DNA of 64,000 nucleotides from Rhizomys pruinosus. Taxonomy: Eukaryota; Chordata; Mammalia; Rodentia; Spalacidae. Each line of letters starts with the position of its first letter. Position 1 is the first letter of the stretch. The notes under the pieces were generated by a model. The model saw nothing but the letters and a program-made list of their open reading frames with translations. It did not search any database and was not told the DNA's origin. Of this stretch, positions 1 through 9,970 are shown piece after piece. The stretch is taken from positions 788,804 to 852,803 of the forward strand of contig VZQC01007114.1 in NCBI GenBank assembly GCA_009823505.1, written 5' to 3'. Position numbers and translations under genes: made by a program.

Positions 1-253
1 ATGGGGTGTGTCATCAGAATAGGGGTGTGTCATTAGAATGGGGTGTGTCATCAGAATAGGGGTGTGTCATCAGAATAGGGGTGTGTCATCAGAATGGGGT
101 GTGTCATCAATTAGGGGTGTGTCATCAGAATAGGGGTGTGTCATTAGAATGGGGTGTGTCATCAAATAGGGGTGTGTCATTAGAATAGGGGTGTGTTATC
201 AGAATGGGGTGTGTCATCAAATAGGGGTGTGTCATTAGAATAGGGGTGTGTCA
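1..253. repeat. 19-bp minisatellite, truncated by window edge
   Basis: About thirteen head-to-tail copies of a unit reading ggggtgtgtcatcagaata are visible. The step is 19 bp, or 18 where the last A is missing, and there are variants such as catta for catca and a shortened catcaa. The array starts at base 1, so its left end lies outside the window. There is no coding potential. The variants are mixed rather than graded along the array, as in an ordinary minisatellite that expands by unequal exchange. Confidence 0.93.
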
Positions 254-364
254 TCTATATAGCGTTATTTGTGATAAAAATGTCTGACAAGAACTCCTAA
301 GGAAGAGTGTTTAGGCTCTCAGTGTGAGGGTGCAGTCCATTGTGGTGGGAAGGCATAGCACAGG

Positions 365-620
365 AGTAGATGCAGCTCGCCTCATTGAGTCCGCTGGCAG
401 GAAGCAGAGAGAGATGAGTGCTGGAGTTCAGCTTCCTTTCTTGATTTACTCAGTCTGGGAGTCCAGTCCACAAGATGGAGCTGCCCACATGCAGGGTGGG
501 TCTTCCCACATGCGGGGTGGGTCTTCCTGCCTCTGTTAAATCTTTCTGGAGTAACTATTGCAGCCATGCCCTAAGTGTATGTTCATAGCAGTCCTAAATT
601 CAGTTGACAATGAAGATAAA
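365..620 (+). repeat. Fragment of a common rodent interspersed repeat (family name uncertain)
   Basis: The stretch around caggaagcagagagagatg and the motif cagggtgggtcttccc match a repeat seen many times in rodent genomes, from memory. A 22-bp piece around gggtgggtcttcccacatg is tandemly duplicated at about 487-530. Related copies lie at 34,745-35,135 and 43,510-43,862. I cannot assign the class; it may be one of the medium-reiterated (RMER-type) families. Confidence 0.5.
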
Positions 621-943
621 CTATGGACCATTATGATATTTTATTAGTTTTACATGATCAAGTCTGCCAAGATTCTGCAAATAGAGAATTTCCATTTGAT
701 AGCTAGCGATTCCAGTGCCCAGACAGGTCAAGAAGGCTGGCAGCTGGCCAAGCTGGCCAGCTTGTGTGACTCTCTCAGAGCCCACTTCTTGGGGCATCCC
801 TCTAAGACAGGTATGATAGTGCTTTGACTCCAGGCATTTAAAATAAATCAGATAAAAATTCATAAAATGTGCTAGCAAGCCCTGCTGGAATGGTGCTAAA
901 TAGACAAAGGACCTTTCCAATCAATGGCCCATGGAATGTTGTT
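621..943. other. Single-copy DNA, nothing recognised
   Basis: I see no repeat, gene or RNA here. A 99-codon open frame on the minus strand covers the stretch, but it has no recognisable domain and no supporting context. Confidence 0.4.
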
Positions 944-1080
944 ACATATGTTTTTTATGTGAGACAGGGTCTCAGTGGCCTGAAACACACTATGTAAACC
1001 ATGCTGGTCTTGATCACACAGAGATCTGCCTGCTTCTGCCTCCCATGTGCTGGGATAAAAAGCCACCATGCCTGGCTATA
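944..1080 (-). mobile_element. B1 SINE, diverged
   Basis: The plus strand shows the reverse complement of B1: a gagacagggtctc start, then tatgtaaaccatgctggtcttga, gcctcccatgtgctgggat and ending ccaccatgcctggct. Many substitutions and the lack of a clear poly-A and TSD make it an older copy. Confidence 0.85.
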
Positions 1081-1221
1081 ATATGCTTTCAATTAATCAA
1101 TGAGTCAAAAAAGTCTTTGAAATACCCCCAAAGGTAGCTATAACATGTTTATATCAACTTAAATTTATTTTTATCATAGAGTAATAAAAGCATAAGGGAA
1201 TTGACAAGGATTTGAGATACT

Positions 1222-1379
1222 GGGATTGGAAGACTGGACCAGTTAAGAGCACATACTGCTCATGCAGAAGAAATGGGTTCAGTTCTTAGCACCCAGGTCA
1301 GGTGACTCAGAACTACCTGTTACTCCAGCTTCTGGCCTCTGGCCTTTGTGGGAACCTAAGTTCCCAGGCAGACAGACAC

Positions 1380-1413
<34 letters not shown>

Positions 1414-1440
1414 ATAAATAAACAAAATAGTTTTATTAAA
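1222..1440 (+). mobile_element. B3/B2-type SINE with (CA)n
   Basis: It has a diverged tRNA-like head (gaccagttaagagcacatactgctcatgcag), then the B3-type middle cttctggcctctggcc, a (CA)n run at about 1379-1412 and an AT-rich tail (cataaataaacaaaatag). The CA tract lies where B3 copies often grow such repeats. Confidence 0.75.
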
Positions 1441-3016
1441 AAATAGTTGAGGTAAGATTTCTGCAGAATAGAAAGTGCCTGTATGATGGAAAGCAAATCA
1501 GTTGAAGGCCTTTTGTCATAGAAAAATGAGAAGGATGATAAATATTTGACTATTCCTTAATGATTTCTTTGAGACATATTCTGGGCTTTTTCAAAACTGT
1601 TTACATTTGAAAATGAAAGATGGGTGGCTATGCATCAAAACATATGAAGATAAAATAAATATAATTTATTATATGTGGTCTTGAACAAAAATAGGCACTG
1701 AGCTTATTTTTTTCTTTTGCCTCTTGTTTCAAATTCCATAAAACCATACTTTAAAAAGAGAGAAATCATTAGCAGACTGGCTCTGAGCAGCCCTAATTAA
1801 AACTACCTTCAACAAGAAGTTTTCTCCTTGGCTCCCACCCCAAGCTCCAGGGTACAGAGATCAAATTGTGTTCATTTTACTGTTTGCATGGCTCAGGAAC
1901 AAGGAGTTGCCTTCATACACCAAGGAGCTATCAGGATGCCCTCGGGATAATACTATCACATCAAGGTTGCTTTGAAACAAATCACACAAATGAGCCTCCC
2001 CCTCCTTAGCACCATCATCATCAAATAAAATTTCTGCAGACATATCAAAGAGAACTGTTACTCAAGTATAAGTGGAATTCTGTCCCTGATGTTACAGATA
2101 ACATGCAAATAAATGATAGGAGAGTCAATGTCTCATTAAGTTAGTATATCTATTTTAAAATAAAAATTCCAGTGCCTACATAGGTTATAATTTTCATGAA
2201 ATAGCCTTTTTTGCATTATGCAAATATTTCTAAGATTATGGAAAAGGAACATGAAGGAGGTTCCTAAAAGTCCTTGGCTACTTTGAAAGATTCTGCTCTC
2301 CTCCAACTTTTTTTTTTTCGTAACTTCACACCTTTCTTTTTGGGACCCACCATGACTTTAAACAAGGAGCCACCTCCATCCTGGATCTTCTTTGATATTT
2401 ACACTTCGGCCATTTGTAAGTGACGGGACTTTTTCTCTGAGATGTTGCTCACTGTTCTCCCCGACACTCCACTGACACCATTTTCTCCTTTAAGCCTTTG
2501 AACTCCAGCTCTGAACTCTCTATATAATTTAGGATGACCCTGAACTTCTGATCCTCTTTCCTTCACTGCTAGAATTCTGGGATTGCAGACATTAACCACC
2601 ATCCCCTGCACTGATAGCATTTTTATCCAACCCTCTTCTTTCACTCCCTGCATTGATTTGGAAGTAACTGTGCTTCCTCATGTTCTCTTTACACCTGTCT
2701 CCCATCTCTTCCTTGGTCACCTGTTGATGATCTTTTCCTCCCTCCAGGCCTCCTCTTTCCTTCCATTCCTGTAGTGATTCTCTTGTGACTTGGACCACAG
2801 GTTTTCACAGTCACATTATCCTGGAGTTTTTCACCCAGGTCTTATTTTACTCGCCTCATCTGTTGCATATGAGATTTCTACCATTTCAAAGTTTTTCCTT
2901 CTGCAGGCTTTGCAGTGTTGTGAAGTCAACCTTTCCGGCATCTTAATGGCTACCCTGCCTTGTAGGGCGTCTTCGTCCTCTGCCCTCCACGCAACCTCCT
3001 TGATATTTTCCTTCAT
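1441..3016. other. Mostly single-copy DNA with one old B1-like relic
   Basis: The stretch is AT-rich and has no recognisable gene. At about 2516-2612 the phrase gctagaattctgggattgcagacattaaccaccatcccc resembles a very old minus-strand B1/proto-B1. The minus-strand frame at 2831-3025 (64 codons) reads a lysine- and glutamate-rich peptide that I do not recognise. It could be a decayed processed pseudogene but I have no support for that. Confidence 0.4.
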
Positions 3017-3264
3017 GTTACTCATTTTCTTTTTTTTTATTATTGTTTATGTGTATGAATGTACTGTCTGCATGTAGGTTGGTGCACCTGTGTCATGCAA
3101 TGCTGCAGAGGTCAGAAGAGGGTGTGGGATTCCCCTGGAACTGGAGTTAAAGATGGTTCTTAACTACCATGTGGATGCTGGGAATCGAACCCAGGTCCTC
3201 TGCAAAAGCCGTTGGTGCTCTTAACCACTGAGCCATCTCTCCAGCCCCGTTACTCATTTTCTTT
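3017..3264 (-). mobile_element. B2 SINE with perfect 16-bp TSD
   Basis: The reversed B2 runs from the tail (ttattattgtttatgtgtatg) to the head (ccatctctccagcccc). It is bracketed by gttactcattttcttt at 3017-3032 and again at 3249-3264. The single copy of ctggaactggagtt shows that it lacks the 17-bp duplication found in other copies here. Confidence 0.95.
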
Positions 3265-3669
3265 AAAAGTAATTTCATTCAAATGAATGGCATCTACATT
3301 CCAATGATTAGTAAACTCACACCTTGAGCATACAACCACATCTAAGACGAATTCATCTAAGACTGTCATTGAAGGTAATGCCAGGTGCTGAATTTCACTT
3401 TTCCAAATTGGTCTTATTTACCCCAGTCCAACCAAAATCCATTCTTCTAAGCTTTTAATTTTGTGAATGAATCCACAGCCTCTTCAGCATCACCTGAGAC
3501 AATTCAGTCATATTCGTTTAGGAGCTTCGGTCAGCTGGGGAATCTTCTAGGTGTGAACAAGTGGACAGAGGAGGCAGACAAAATCCATGCTTGTGAGATG
3601 CACACACTTCATTAAGGGAAAGAACTGAATAGAACACATATTACATGCTACTTTCACGACACTGTATTG
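3265..3669. other. Single-copy DNA, nothing recognised
   Basis: No repeat or coding signature is visible between the B2 at 3017-3264 and the start of the old L1. Confidence 0.4.
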
Positions 3670-4011
3670 AGGAATAGTTAATGTATAATAAACTACATGC
3701 ATGTGAAGTATAAAATTTGATAAGTGTTGGCGTATATACAGGTCCCAGTCTCCCTACTGAAGAACTAACATACCCATCTCCTGTGAGTTTTCTCTTGTCT
3801 CAATCTATTTTCAACTATAGATTTCTTTATTTCCTAGGATTCTATAGAAATGTCATTATATATAAATAGACACACATATTTGTATATATATATACATATA
3901 TATATAATATATGAATGTAGTTCAGCACAGTAATACCGCGATCCTGATCAATTGGTCCCTTATTAAACTATTATGGTGATATCATTATATTATTTGTTGA
4001 CATAGATAATT

Positions 4012-4025
4012 TCTCTCGCGAGAGA
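4012..4025. promoter_or_regulatory. 14-bp palindrome containing TCTCGCGAGA
   Basis: Positions 4012-4025 read tctctcgcgagaga, a perfect palindrome. Its core TCTCGCGAGA is a known promoter motif associated with the factor ZBTB33/Kaiso. It sits in AT-rich L1/B1 junction DNA with no CpG island, so a promoter role is doubtful. Confidence 0.3.
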
Positions 4026-4039
4026 GATATAGCCCCGCT

Positions 4040-4160
4040 AAGCCCCCCCAGCCTGTCCTGGAACTCACTCTGTAGACCAGGCTGGCCTTGAACTCACAAA
4101 GATACGCCTGCCTCTGCCTCCCGAGTGCTAGGATTAGAGGTGTGTTCTACCATGCCCAGC
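4040..4160 (-). mobile_element. B1 SINE inside the old L1
   Basis: Reversed B1 body from cctggaactcactctgtagac to the head ccatgcccagc. The expected tail region is replaced by the palindrome ctctcgcgagag and a short C-rich stretch, so the 3' end has been altered or lost. Confidence 0.9.
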
Positions 4161-4191
4161 AGCAGCTTATATATTTTTCTACAAACTGTTT

Positions 4192-4451
4192 CAGTGGTCT
4201 AATTTTTTAAATATTTATTTATTTATTTATTTATTTTTATTTTACATGTATGCTGCCTGTGAGTAAGTGCACCTGTGTTGTGCAGTGTCCATAGAGATCA
4301 GAAGAAGGCATCAGATCCCCTGGAACTGGAATTATGGATGGTTGTTAGCTGCCATGTGGGTGTTGGGATTCAAACCTGGGTCTTCTGCAAGAAGAGTCAG
4401 TGCTCTTAACCACTGAGCCATCTCTCCAGCCCCTCAGTGGTCTCAATTTTC
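4192..4451 (-). mobile_element. B2 SINE with TSD inside the old L1
   Basis: A reversed B2 body occupies about 4208-4434, with a (TTTA)n tail and the head at ccatctctccagcccc. The flank tcagtggtctaatttt before it recurs as tcagtggtctcaatttt after it, giving a slightly diverged TSD. The insertion split the L1 at this point. Confidence 0.9.
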
Positions 4452-4675
4452 ACCTTCATCATAATTATTTAGGTTTATCCATATCATTTTCCACATATTA
4501 GCTATAAATTCCTAATCCATTTTCACAAAATCTACTTGTAAGTGTTCTAGGATTATTTTTTTTTTACTATGGGATTGTACATCTAGACCTCTGATCAATT
4601 TTATGTTAATATTAGTATATATTGTAAGGTACAGATGGAAATCTTTATTTTTCCATATGAATTCTCCTGTAGCCA

Positions 4676-4796
4676 TACCTGGTCTGAAACTCACTATGTA
4701 GCCCAGGCTGGTCCCCATCTCATAGAGATCAGCTTGCCTCTGCCTCCTGCATGCTAGGATTAAGGGTACGCACCACCATGTCGGGCCACACTGTGC
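4676..4796 (-). mobile_element. B1 SINE inside the old L1
   Basis: Reversed B1 body: gaaactcactatgtagcccag, then gcctctgcctcctgcatgct and caccaccatgtcgggcc at the head. It lacks the A-tail and first part of the 3' end. Confidence 0.85.
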
Positions 4797-4944
4797 ATTC
4801 TTTATTGAATGTTCTTTCTACAACTGTCATTTTTCTGTATATCTATGGATCAGTTGCTAAATTCTTCATTCTATTCCATTGATCTACTTGATTTTTGTTA
4901 TATTAATGAATTTTCTTTATTGTTGTAGCTTAATAACAAGATGA

Positions 4945-5165
4945 GGTCCTGGAGAGAGAGCTGAGTAATTAAGAGCATTGGCTGCTCTTGCAGAGGACCA
5001 ATTCAGCTACCAACATGGTAGCTAACAACCATCTGTAACTCCAGATCCAGAGGATTAGTCACCCCCTCCCATCCTCTACAACTATTGCACACAAGTAGTG
5101 CACTTTCATATATGAAGGCAAACACAAACACACATACACATTAAATCAAAATCACATTAAAAAAT
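4945..5165 (+). mobile_element. B2 SINE, diverged, inside the old L1
   Basis: The head is cctggagagagagctgagtaattaag (mutated), followed by the B box region and the body (catctgtaactccagatccag). It ends in an AC-rich and AAAT tail. A B1 follows almost directly at 5169, so the pair looks like a tail-to-head tandem. Confidence 0.85.
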
Positions 5166-5168
5166 AAC

Positions 5169-5339
5169 TTGGGTGTGGTGGCACACGCCTTTAATCCTAG
5201 CACTCGGGAGGCAGAGGCAGGCGGATCTTTGTGAGTTCAAGGCCAGCCTGGTCTACAGAGTGAGTTCCAGGACAGCTGGGGCTACAAGTAGACCCTGTCT
5301 CGAAAAGACCAAAAAAACAAAAAAACAAAAAACAAAAAA

Positions 5340-5377
<38 letters not shown>

Positions 5378-5394
5378 AAAAAAAAAAACTTGAA
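5169..5394 (+). mobile_element. B1 SINE with very long A-tail
   Basis: Nearly full-length and little diverged B1, from ggtgtggtggcacacgcc through ccctgtctcgaaaagacc. The tail is (CAAAAAA)n followed by more than 30 uninterrupted A residues. The long pure tail and few substitutions suggest a recent insertion into the old L1. Confidence 0.95.
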
Positions 5395-5936
5395 ATCAAA
5401 TTGGGGTAGTGTAACAAATATACTTCTCCCCTCACAGTAGCTATGCTATTTTCTGACATTCACATTTCAATTGAATTTTGTAATTACTTTGTTGATTTCT
5501 ACAAAAAAAAAGGCTTTTGGAATTTTCATTGGGGTTCTGTAGGAATTGTTTGGTACAGAATGATTTGGGTAGGATCAGCATTGTAGCAAGAGTAAGTCTT
5601 CTGACCAATGGAAAAATTATAGCAAAGTATTCTTGTTGGTCTGTAATTTCCCTCAGGAATACATTTTAATAGTGAGTATATAGGTCTTGTAAAATTTTGT
5701 CCCAGGTTTCTAAGTCTTTTATTTTTTCTAATGTGGTTGAAATAGCAATGTATTTTAAATATCAATTTATGAATTTCTCTTATTGGTTTACAGAAGACAG
5801 TTGATTTTTCTGTATTACTTTTCAACTCAACATTCTCTACATTAGTTATTTCTAGCTTTTTAAATGTAAATTCTATCCAGGTTTCAGCATTGACCTTTGT
5901 ATTGTCTATGACTAAAGACAGTTTTACTTTCTGCTT

Positions 5937-6093
5937 TTGTATGAGAGTTTTTTGTCCATGTCTGAACGTATACTTAGTGCCCATTGAGGCCAGAAGATGG
6001 TGTCGGATCACCTAGGACTAGAGTTATGGAAGATCGTTAGCCACCAGATGCTAGGAACCGAACCCAGGTCCTCTGCAAGAGCAGCCAGGATTG
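5937..6093 (-). mobile_element. B2 SINE fragment inside the old L1
   Basis: A reversed B2 is recognisable from gaggccagaagatggtgtcgg to ctcctctgcaagagcagccagg-like text. The tail side is weak, and the tRNA-derived head beyond the B box is missing. Confidence 0.75.
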
Positions 6094-6289
6094 CTATGTT
6101 ATTTTATTTTAATCTCTCTCTCTCTCCCTCTCGTCGCTCACCATTTTATCAATCTTCTCAGAGTAGCAGAGTTGGGTTATATTAATTTTCTGTATAAGTA
6201 TTTTCATTTCATGTTTTTTTCTGTAATTTATATTTTAATTTTTGTCATTTTCATACATCTTAATAATATTTAGACATTCCGTTCTGTAC

Positions 6290-6660
6290 CTCCCCATAGC
6301 CCTCTGACTGGATTCCATGCATTCTGTCACATATGTTAAGGCCTAGTGAGTCAAGTTTCTGTCACCAGATGTCCCTCAGCGTGAGTTCATCCATTGGAGC
6401 CTGGTCAGCTTGTCTAGTGTCTCTTCCTTAAAGGAGACCAACTCCTCAACCAGCAGTGATCGGCTGGGAATAGCTCCTTGGCTGAGGCTGGGACTTCTTA
6501 CCCATTTCCCCAGATCCATGCTGGGCTTTTATCTCATTGAGTTTGCATGGGTCTTGTGCTTGCTGTAAGTTCATATGAACAAGTTCCTACACGCCTGAAA
6601 ATCTGTTTCTACTACCTCTAGCACTTACAGTCTTTGAAGCGGGCGGGGGAGGGGTTATAC
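6290..6660. repeat. Rodent-type repeat, class not assigned
   Basis: The phrases catgctgggcttttatctc, gggtcttgtgcttgctgt and actacctctagcacttacag resemble a repeat that I have often seen in rodent genomic sequence but cannot name. It interrupts the order of the old L1 pieces, so it was probably inserted into it. Confidence 0.4.
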
Positions 6661-7225
6661 AAGGTTAAACAATGAGTCATTTTGTATTTCATTGAGGTCA
6701 GTCTGTTGTCTTAGTTTCCATCTGTCTACACTGGGGTTCATTACTTTAGCTCCTTAAAGTCTAAACTGATGCAACAGGTTTGAAATTGCTCCTTTTTTTT
6801 TTTTCTTTTGTTCTTACTAGTGTTGCTCAACACTATAAATTTCTCTAAAGCATTATTTGAGTACTATCCCACATATTTTGCTATGCCATATTTTGGTTTT
6901 ATGTGGTCACAATTCCCTCTACTTTCCCCTTTTGACCTCAAGGTATTAAGAAGCATCATGTCTGGTTTATGATCATTGGACATATATCAGCTATGCAGCC
7001 TCATTCAAATCCATTGTGGTTAGGTGTCACATGATAAGGCACAAGAATCATTTTCAAGGACTTGAAGCTCATTTTACTGCTGGAGTGGGGAGTGTCTTTG
7101 TAGATATCTTATGGGGGGGTTAGCAAAGGTGGTCGCTGTTCTTGGCTGATATTGTCAATAACCTCCAGCTCATCCTGAGTTTCTGTTTATTCTGAGTTTT
7201 CATGGCATGATATTAGAACCTCTTT

Positions 7226-7502
7226 CTGGATTTATCTACTTTTTTTAAATTTTTTTAATTTTTTATTTTATTTATTTCCATATGTGTATGAATGTACTGT
7301 CTGCATGCAAGTCTGTGCACCCGTGACATGCAACGCCGCGGAGGTCAGAAGAGGGTGTCAGACTCCCCTGGAACTGGAGTTCTCCTGGAATTGGAGTTTC
7401 AGACGGCTCTCGGCCGCCATGTGGGTGCTGGGGATCGAACCCGGGTCCTCTGCAAGAGCGGTCGGCGCTCTTAACCGCTAGGCCCCTGGATTTATCTACT
7501 TT
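7226..7502 (-). mobile_element. B2 SINE (17-bp-duplication type) with perfect 17-bp TSD
   Basis: The TSD ctggatttatctacttt occurs at 7226-7242 and 7486-7502. The reversed body carries two copies of the ctgga(a/a)ttggagtt block 17 bp apart. The first dozen or so bases of the B2 head (normally atctctccagcccc) are absent at the right junction, so this copy is slightly 5'-truncated. It lands in old L1 sequence. Confidence 0.95.
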
Positions 7503-7687
7503 TATTGTAATCAGATTTGTTTTATTTTGTACTTTTGGTATCTCGTTCATAAATCTTTAGGGTTACTAGATCTTGATAAGCTGACCTCTTTATTATTATA
7601 ACATGATCTTATTTATTCTTGATTTCACTTTCTTTTGAAAGCGTTGGCTGACATTGATTTCATCCACTCCAGCTTTTGAGAAAATAA

Positions 7688-7921
7688 TATTTTATTTATT
7701 ATTTTATTTTATGCATATGGACAGATTGCTTGAATATGTGTAAGTGCACCAGTGTTGTACAGTGCCCACAGAGGTTCGGAACAGGTTGTCCTGAGATCCC
7801 CCTGAAACTAGAGTTATGGACCATGGTTAGCTACCATGTGAGTGCTGGGAACCAAACCCAGGTCCTCTGCAAGACCATCCAGTGCTCTTAACCGCTGAGC
7901 CAGAGCCATCTCTCCAGACCC
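7688..7921 (-). mobile_element. B2 SINE, diverged
   Basis: Reversed B2, from the tail ttatttattattttattttatg to the head gccatctctccagaccc. The head carries a small duplication, gagccagagccatc. Confidence 0.9.
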
Positions 7922-7929
7922 AAAAGTAG

Positions 7930-8200
7930 TAACATTATATATATAATTTTTAAATTTTATTTATTTTTTATGTGTAAGAATGTACTGTCTGCATGTAGGT
8001 CTGTGCACCCGTGTCGTGCAATGCCGCAGAGGTCAGAAGAGGGTGTCGGGTTCCACCTGGAACTGGAGTTCTCCTGGAATTGAAGTTACAGACGGTTCTC
8101 AGCCGCCGTGTGGGTGCTGGGGATCGAATCCGGGTCCTCTGCAAGAGCAGTCGGCGCTCTTAACTGCTAGGACATCTCTCCAGCCCCACATTATGTATTT
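7930..8200 (-). mobile_element. B2 SINE (17-bp-duplication type)
   Basis: The reversed body is at about 7945-8187, with the duplicated ctggaactggagtt/ctggaattgaagtt block and the head catctctccagcccc. Short matching flanks (acattatatat before, acattatgtat after) are a likely TSD with one difference. Confidence 0.92.
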
Positions 8201-8239
8201 TTATCCATTTTCTTTTGTCTTCATATATCTCTTTTTATA

Positions 8240-8410
8240 AATTTTGTTTAGTACTATTGTGTGTTCATGTGCTTGTGTTGTCATGTGTATAGAAGTTAGA
8301 GAACACATTTTGTAGTTATGTCTCTCCTTCCATGTTTATATAGGTGCTGGGGATCCAACTGGTCCCCAGGCTGGAAGGGGCAATCACCTTTACCCCCTGA
8401 GCCATTCCTC
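8240..8410 (-). mobile_element. B4/RSINE1-like SINE, old
   Basis: The text tgtgtatagaagttagagaacacattttg and ggtgctggggatccaactg, ending ccctgagccatt, fits the reverse complement of a B4-type element. It is strongly diverged. Confidence 0.55.
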
Positions 8411-8439
8411 ATTGACACTCTGGATATCTTTATGCATTG

Positions 8440-8765
8440 CGGAGCTGCTTCAGCAGGTAAAGAATCGTCCCATAAGCTTGAGTAACAGAGTTTACAGTGT
8501 TAGAGCTGGGCTTCCCAGAATTCCAAGGGACACACAGACGTCCACTTCCTCCAGCGGCTGTCAATCTTCTGACCCCTTCCCCTGTACCTGAGGTCCCGCC
8601 CCATAGTTATAATGGGGTATGCTTCAGCCGCCATCTTGCTGTTACTGCCGCTGCCACTACCCCACCCCGCGCCAACAGGTAGCAATTCCTGAAGTAAATG
8701 CTCCCAGAGTGACTAAGCCTCATGTGCCTGTCTTTTATCAGGGGTTTGCGCTGTTAGAATCTAGC
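8440..8765 (+). repeat. Possible solo LTR fragment
   Basis: GC-rich compared with its surroundings. It has gttataatgggg (TATA-like), a cgccatcttg motif 20-30 bases further on, then aagtaaatgctcc and cctgtcttttatcagggg. This is the order promoter, leader and poly-A region of a retroviral LTR. I see no matching second LTR or internal gene. Alternatively it is an ordinary GC-rich single-copy stretch. Confidence 0.3.
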
Positions 8766-8767
8766 AT

Positions 8768-9030
8768 ATAGCACCCATGAAAATGCTGGGTGGGCATGAG
8801 ACAGCCTGCTTAACATCAGCACTTGGAAAGTGGAAACGGTATTCCCCAGAACACTCTTGTTGGCCAGAATACTCCAATGGCGAGCTTGGGTCTATGAGGA
8901 GACCCTGACTCAATATGGAAGGTTGAGAGAGGATCAGGTGGACATGTGTGTACACTCACATAGCTGTAAGCATGTAAGCATGTACCACACTCATACGCAT
9001 AACAAATAAAAATAATTATAATCACAATAT
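8768..9030 (+). mobile_element. B4-like SINE
   Basis: B1-derived words (aacatcagcacttggaaag, gagaccctgactcaa) are followed by a B2-like end with a run of ca/ta and a tail aacaaataaaaataatt. The order fits a B4-type composite element. Confidence 0.55.
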
Positions 9031-9065
9031 AGTGGGATTCTTTTCAACAAGCAAATAAATCTCAT

Positions 9066-9262
9066 TTTTATTTTTTAAATGTATTTTATTTTATATGTAT
9101 ACATGTATTGCCTGCTTGTATGTAAGTGCACCCATGCCATACAATGCCAGTGGAGGCCAGAAGAGGGCATCAGACTCCTTGGAATTGGAATTACTCAAGG
9201 TTGTTAGGCATCATGTGGGTGCTGGAAATCATACCAGGGTCTTCTGCAAGAGCATCCAGTGA
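9066..9262 (-). mobile_element. B2 SINE, diverged and head-truncated
   Basis: Reversed B2 from tattttattttatatgtatac to cttctgcaagagcatccagtg. The rest of the tRNA-like head is missing, and unrelated sequence follows. Confidence 0.85.
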
Positions 9263-9675
9263 ACAGCCTTGTGGAGGCTGCTTTGTCCTTCCTCCAGGGG
9301 TCCTGGGATCAAACCCAGACTGCAAAGCTTCATGGTGAGCTCATTGGCCCAAATCTGAACATTCTTTTTGGTATTTTTGTCATTTCTCTTCCTGGCTTCT
9401 GTATTTATCTGTAGTTACGTTGTAATGCTGCATTTAGCTACCTCCTTTGTCACCGGTGAGGTTTTTGAACCTCTACTTCCTCAAGGCTCACCTGCCAGTC
9501 CACTTATTTCCACCTTAATCCTCACTAAACTTTTCTCACTTATCTGTCGTCAGTCCACACACACAGCTTTTAGGTTTAGTTCCCACAACTTTCATGCCTG
9601 GAATCATTGTGGCGTTCCTCTGTAGAAATTCAATCTGCCTCTTCTTTAAAATTTCCATGTGTTTCCTTGGATTTT
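9263..9675. other. Single-copy or unrecognised DNA
   Basis: A short piece at 9290-9350 (gtcctgggatcaaacccag) may be a SINE relic. The rest shows no repeat or coding signature that I recognise. Confidence 0.35.
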
Positions 9676-9689
9676 TTAAAAAACATTTT

Positions 9690-9738
<49 letters not shown>

Positions 9739-9970
9739 TTATGTGTATGAATGTACTGTCTGCATGTAGGTCTGTGCACCTGTGTCGTGCAATGCCACGG
9801 AGATCAGAAGAGGGCATCGGACTCCCCTGGAACTGGAGTTCTCCTGGAACTGGAGTTACAGACAGTTCTCAGCCGCCATGTGGGTGCTGGGGATCGAACC
9901 CGGGCCCTCTGCAAGAGCGGTCAGTGCCCTTAACCGCTAGGCCATCCCTCCAGCCCGGATTTTTTTTTTT
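9676..9970 (-). mobile_element. B2 SINE (17-bp-duplication type) with (TTTA)n tail
   Basis: The reversed body is at about 9690-9957. The tail is a near-perfect TTTA repeat of about twelve units. The duplicated ctggaactggagtt blocks start at 9827 and 9844, exactly 17 bp apart. The flanks ggattttttaaaa and ggatttttttttt form a probable TSD. It is little diverged. Confidence 0.95.

Larger units (their letters stand above)
3670..8230 (-). mobile_element. Ancient L1 (LINE-1), antisense, broken up by nested SINEs
   Basis: Pieces of reverse-complement L1 occur in the correct order, 3' end first. The 3' UTR-like part is at about 3670-4030 (aatttgataagtgttgg). The ORF2 part is at 4435-4675 and 4797-4944, including cattctattccattgatcta. 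A further part is at 5395-5936 (ttgttgatttctacaaaaa, later gattgacctttgtattgt-like text). More ORF2 is at about 6825-7242 (aatccattgtggttaggtgt) and 7486-7690 (atccactccagcttttgag), with a last piece at 8188-8230. The identification rests on memory of the antisense L1 consensus. All frames are broken. The 161-codon minus frame at 5526-6011 runs on the L1 sense strand but is only a decayed stretch of ORF2. It is a fossil of the mammal-wide L1M age class. Confidence 0.75.

Noticed and set aside
1..253. CRISPR-like array (regular repeats)
   Set aside because: The repeats are contiguous without unique spacers and the DNA is mammalian; it is a minisatellite. The same holds for 44,890-45,655.
2831..3025. 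Processed pseudogene on the minus strand
   Set aside because: The 64-codon frame is not recognised, and no poly-A tail or flanking duplication is visible.
5526..6011. 161-codon minus-strand frame as a possible gene
   Set aside because: The surrounding text matches the antisense ORF2 region of an old L1, and the frame ends inside a B2 insertion.
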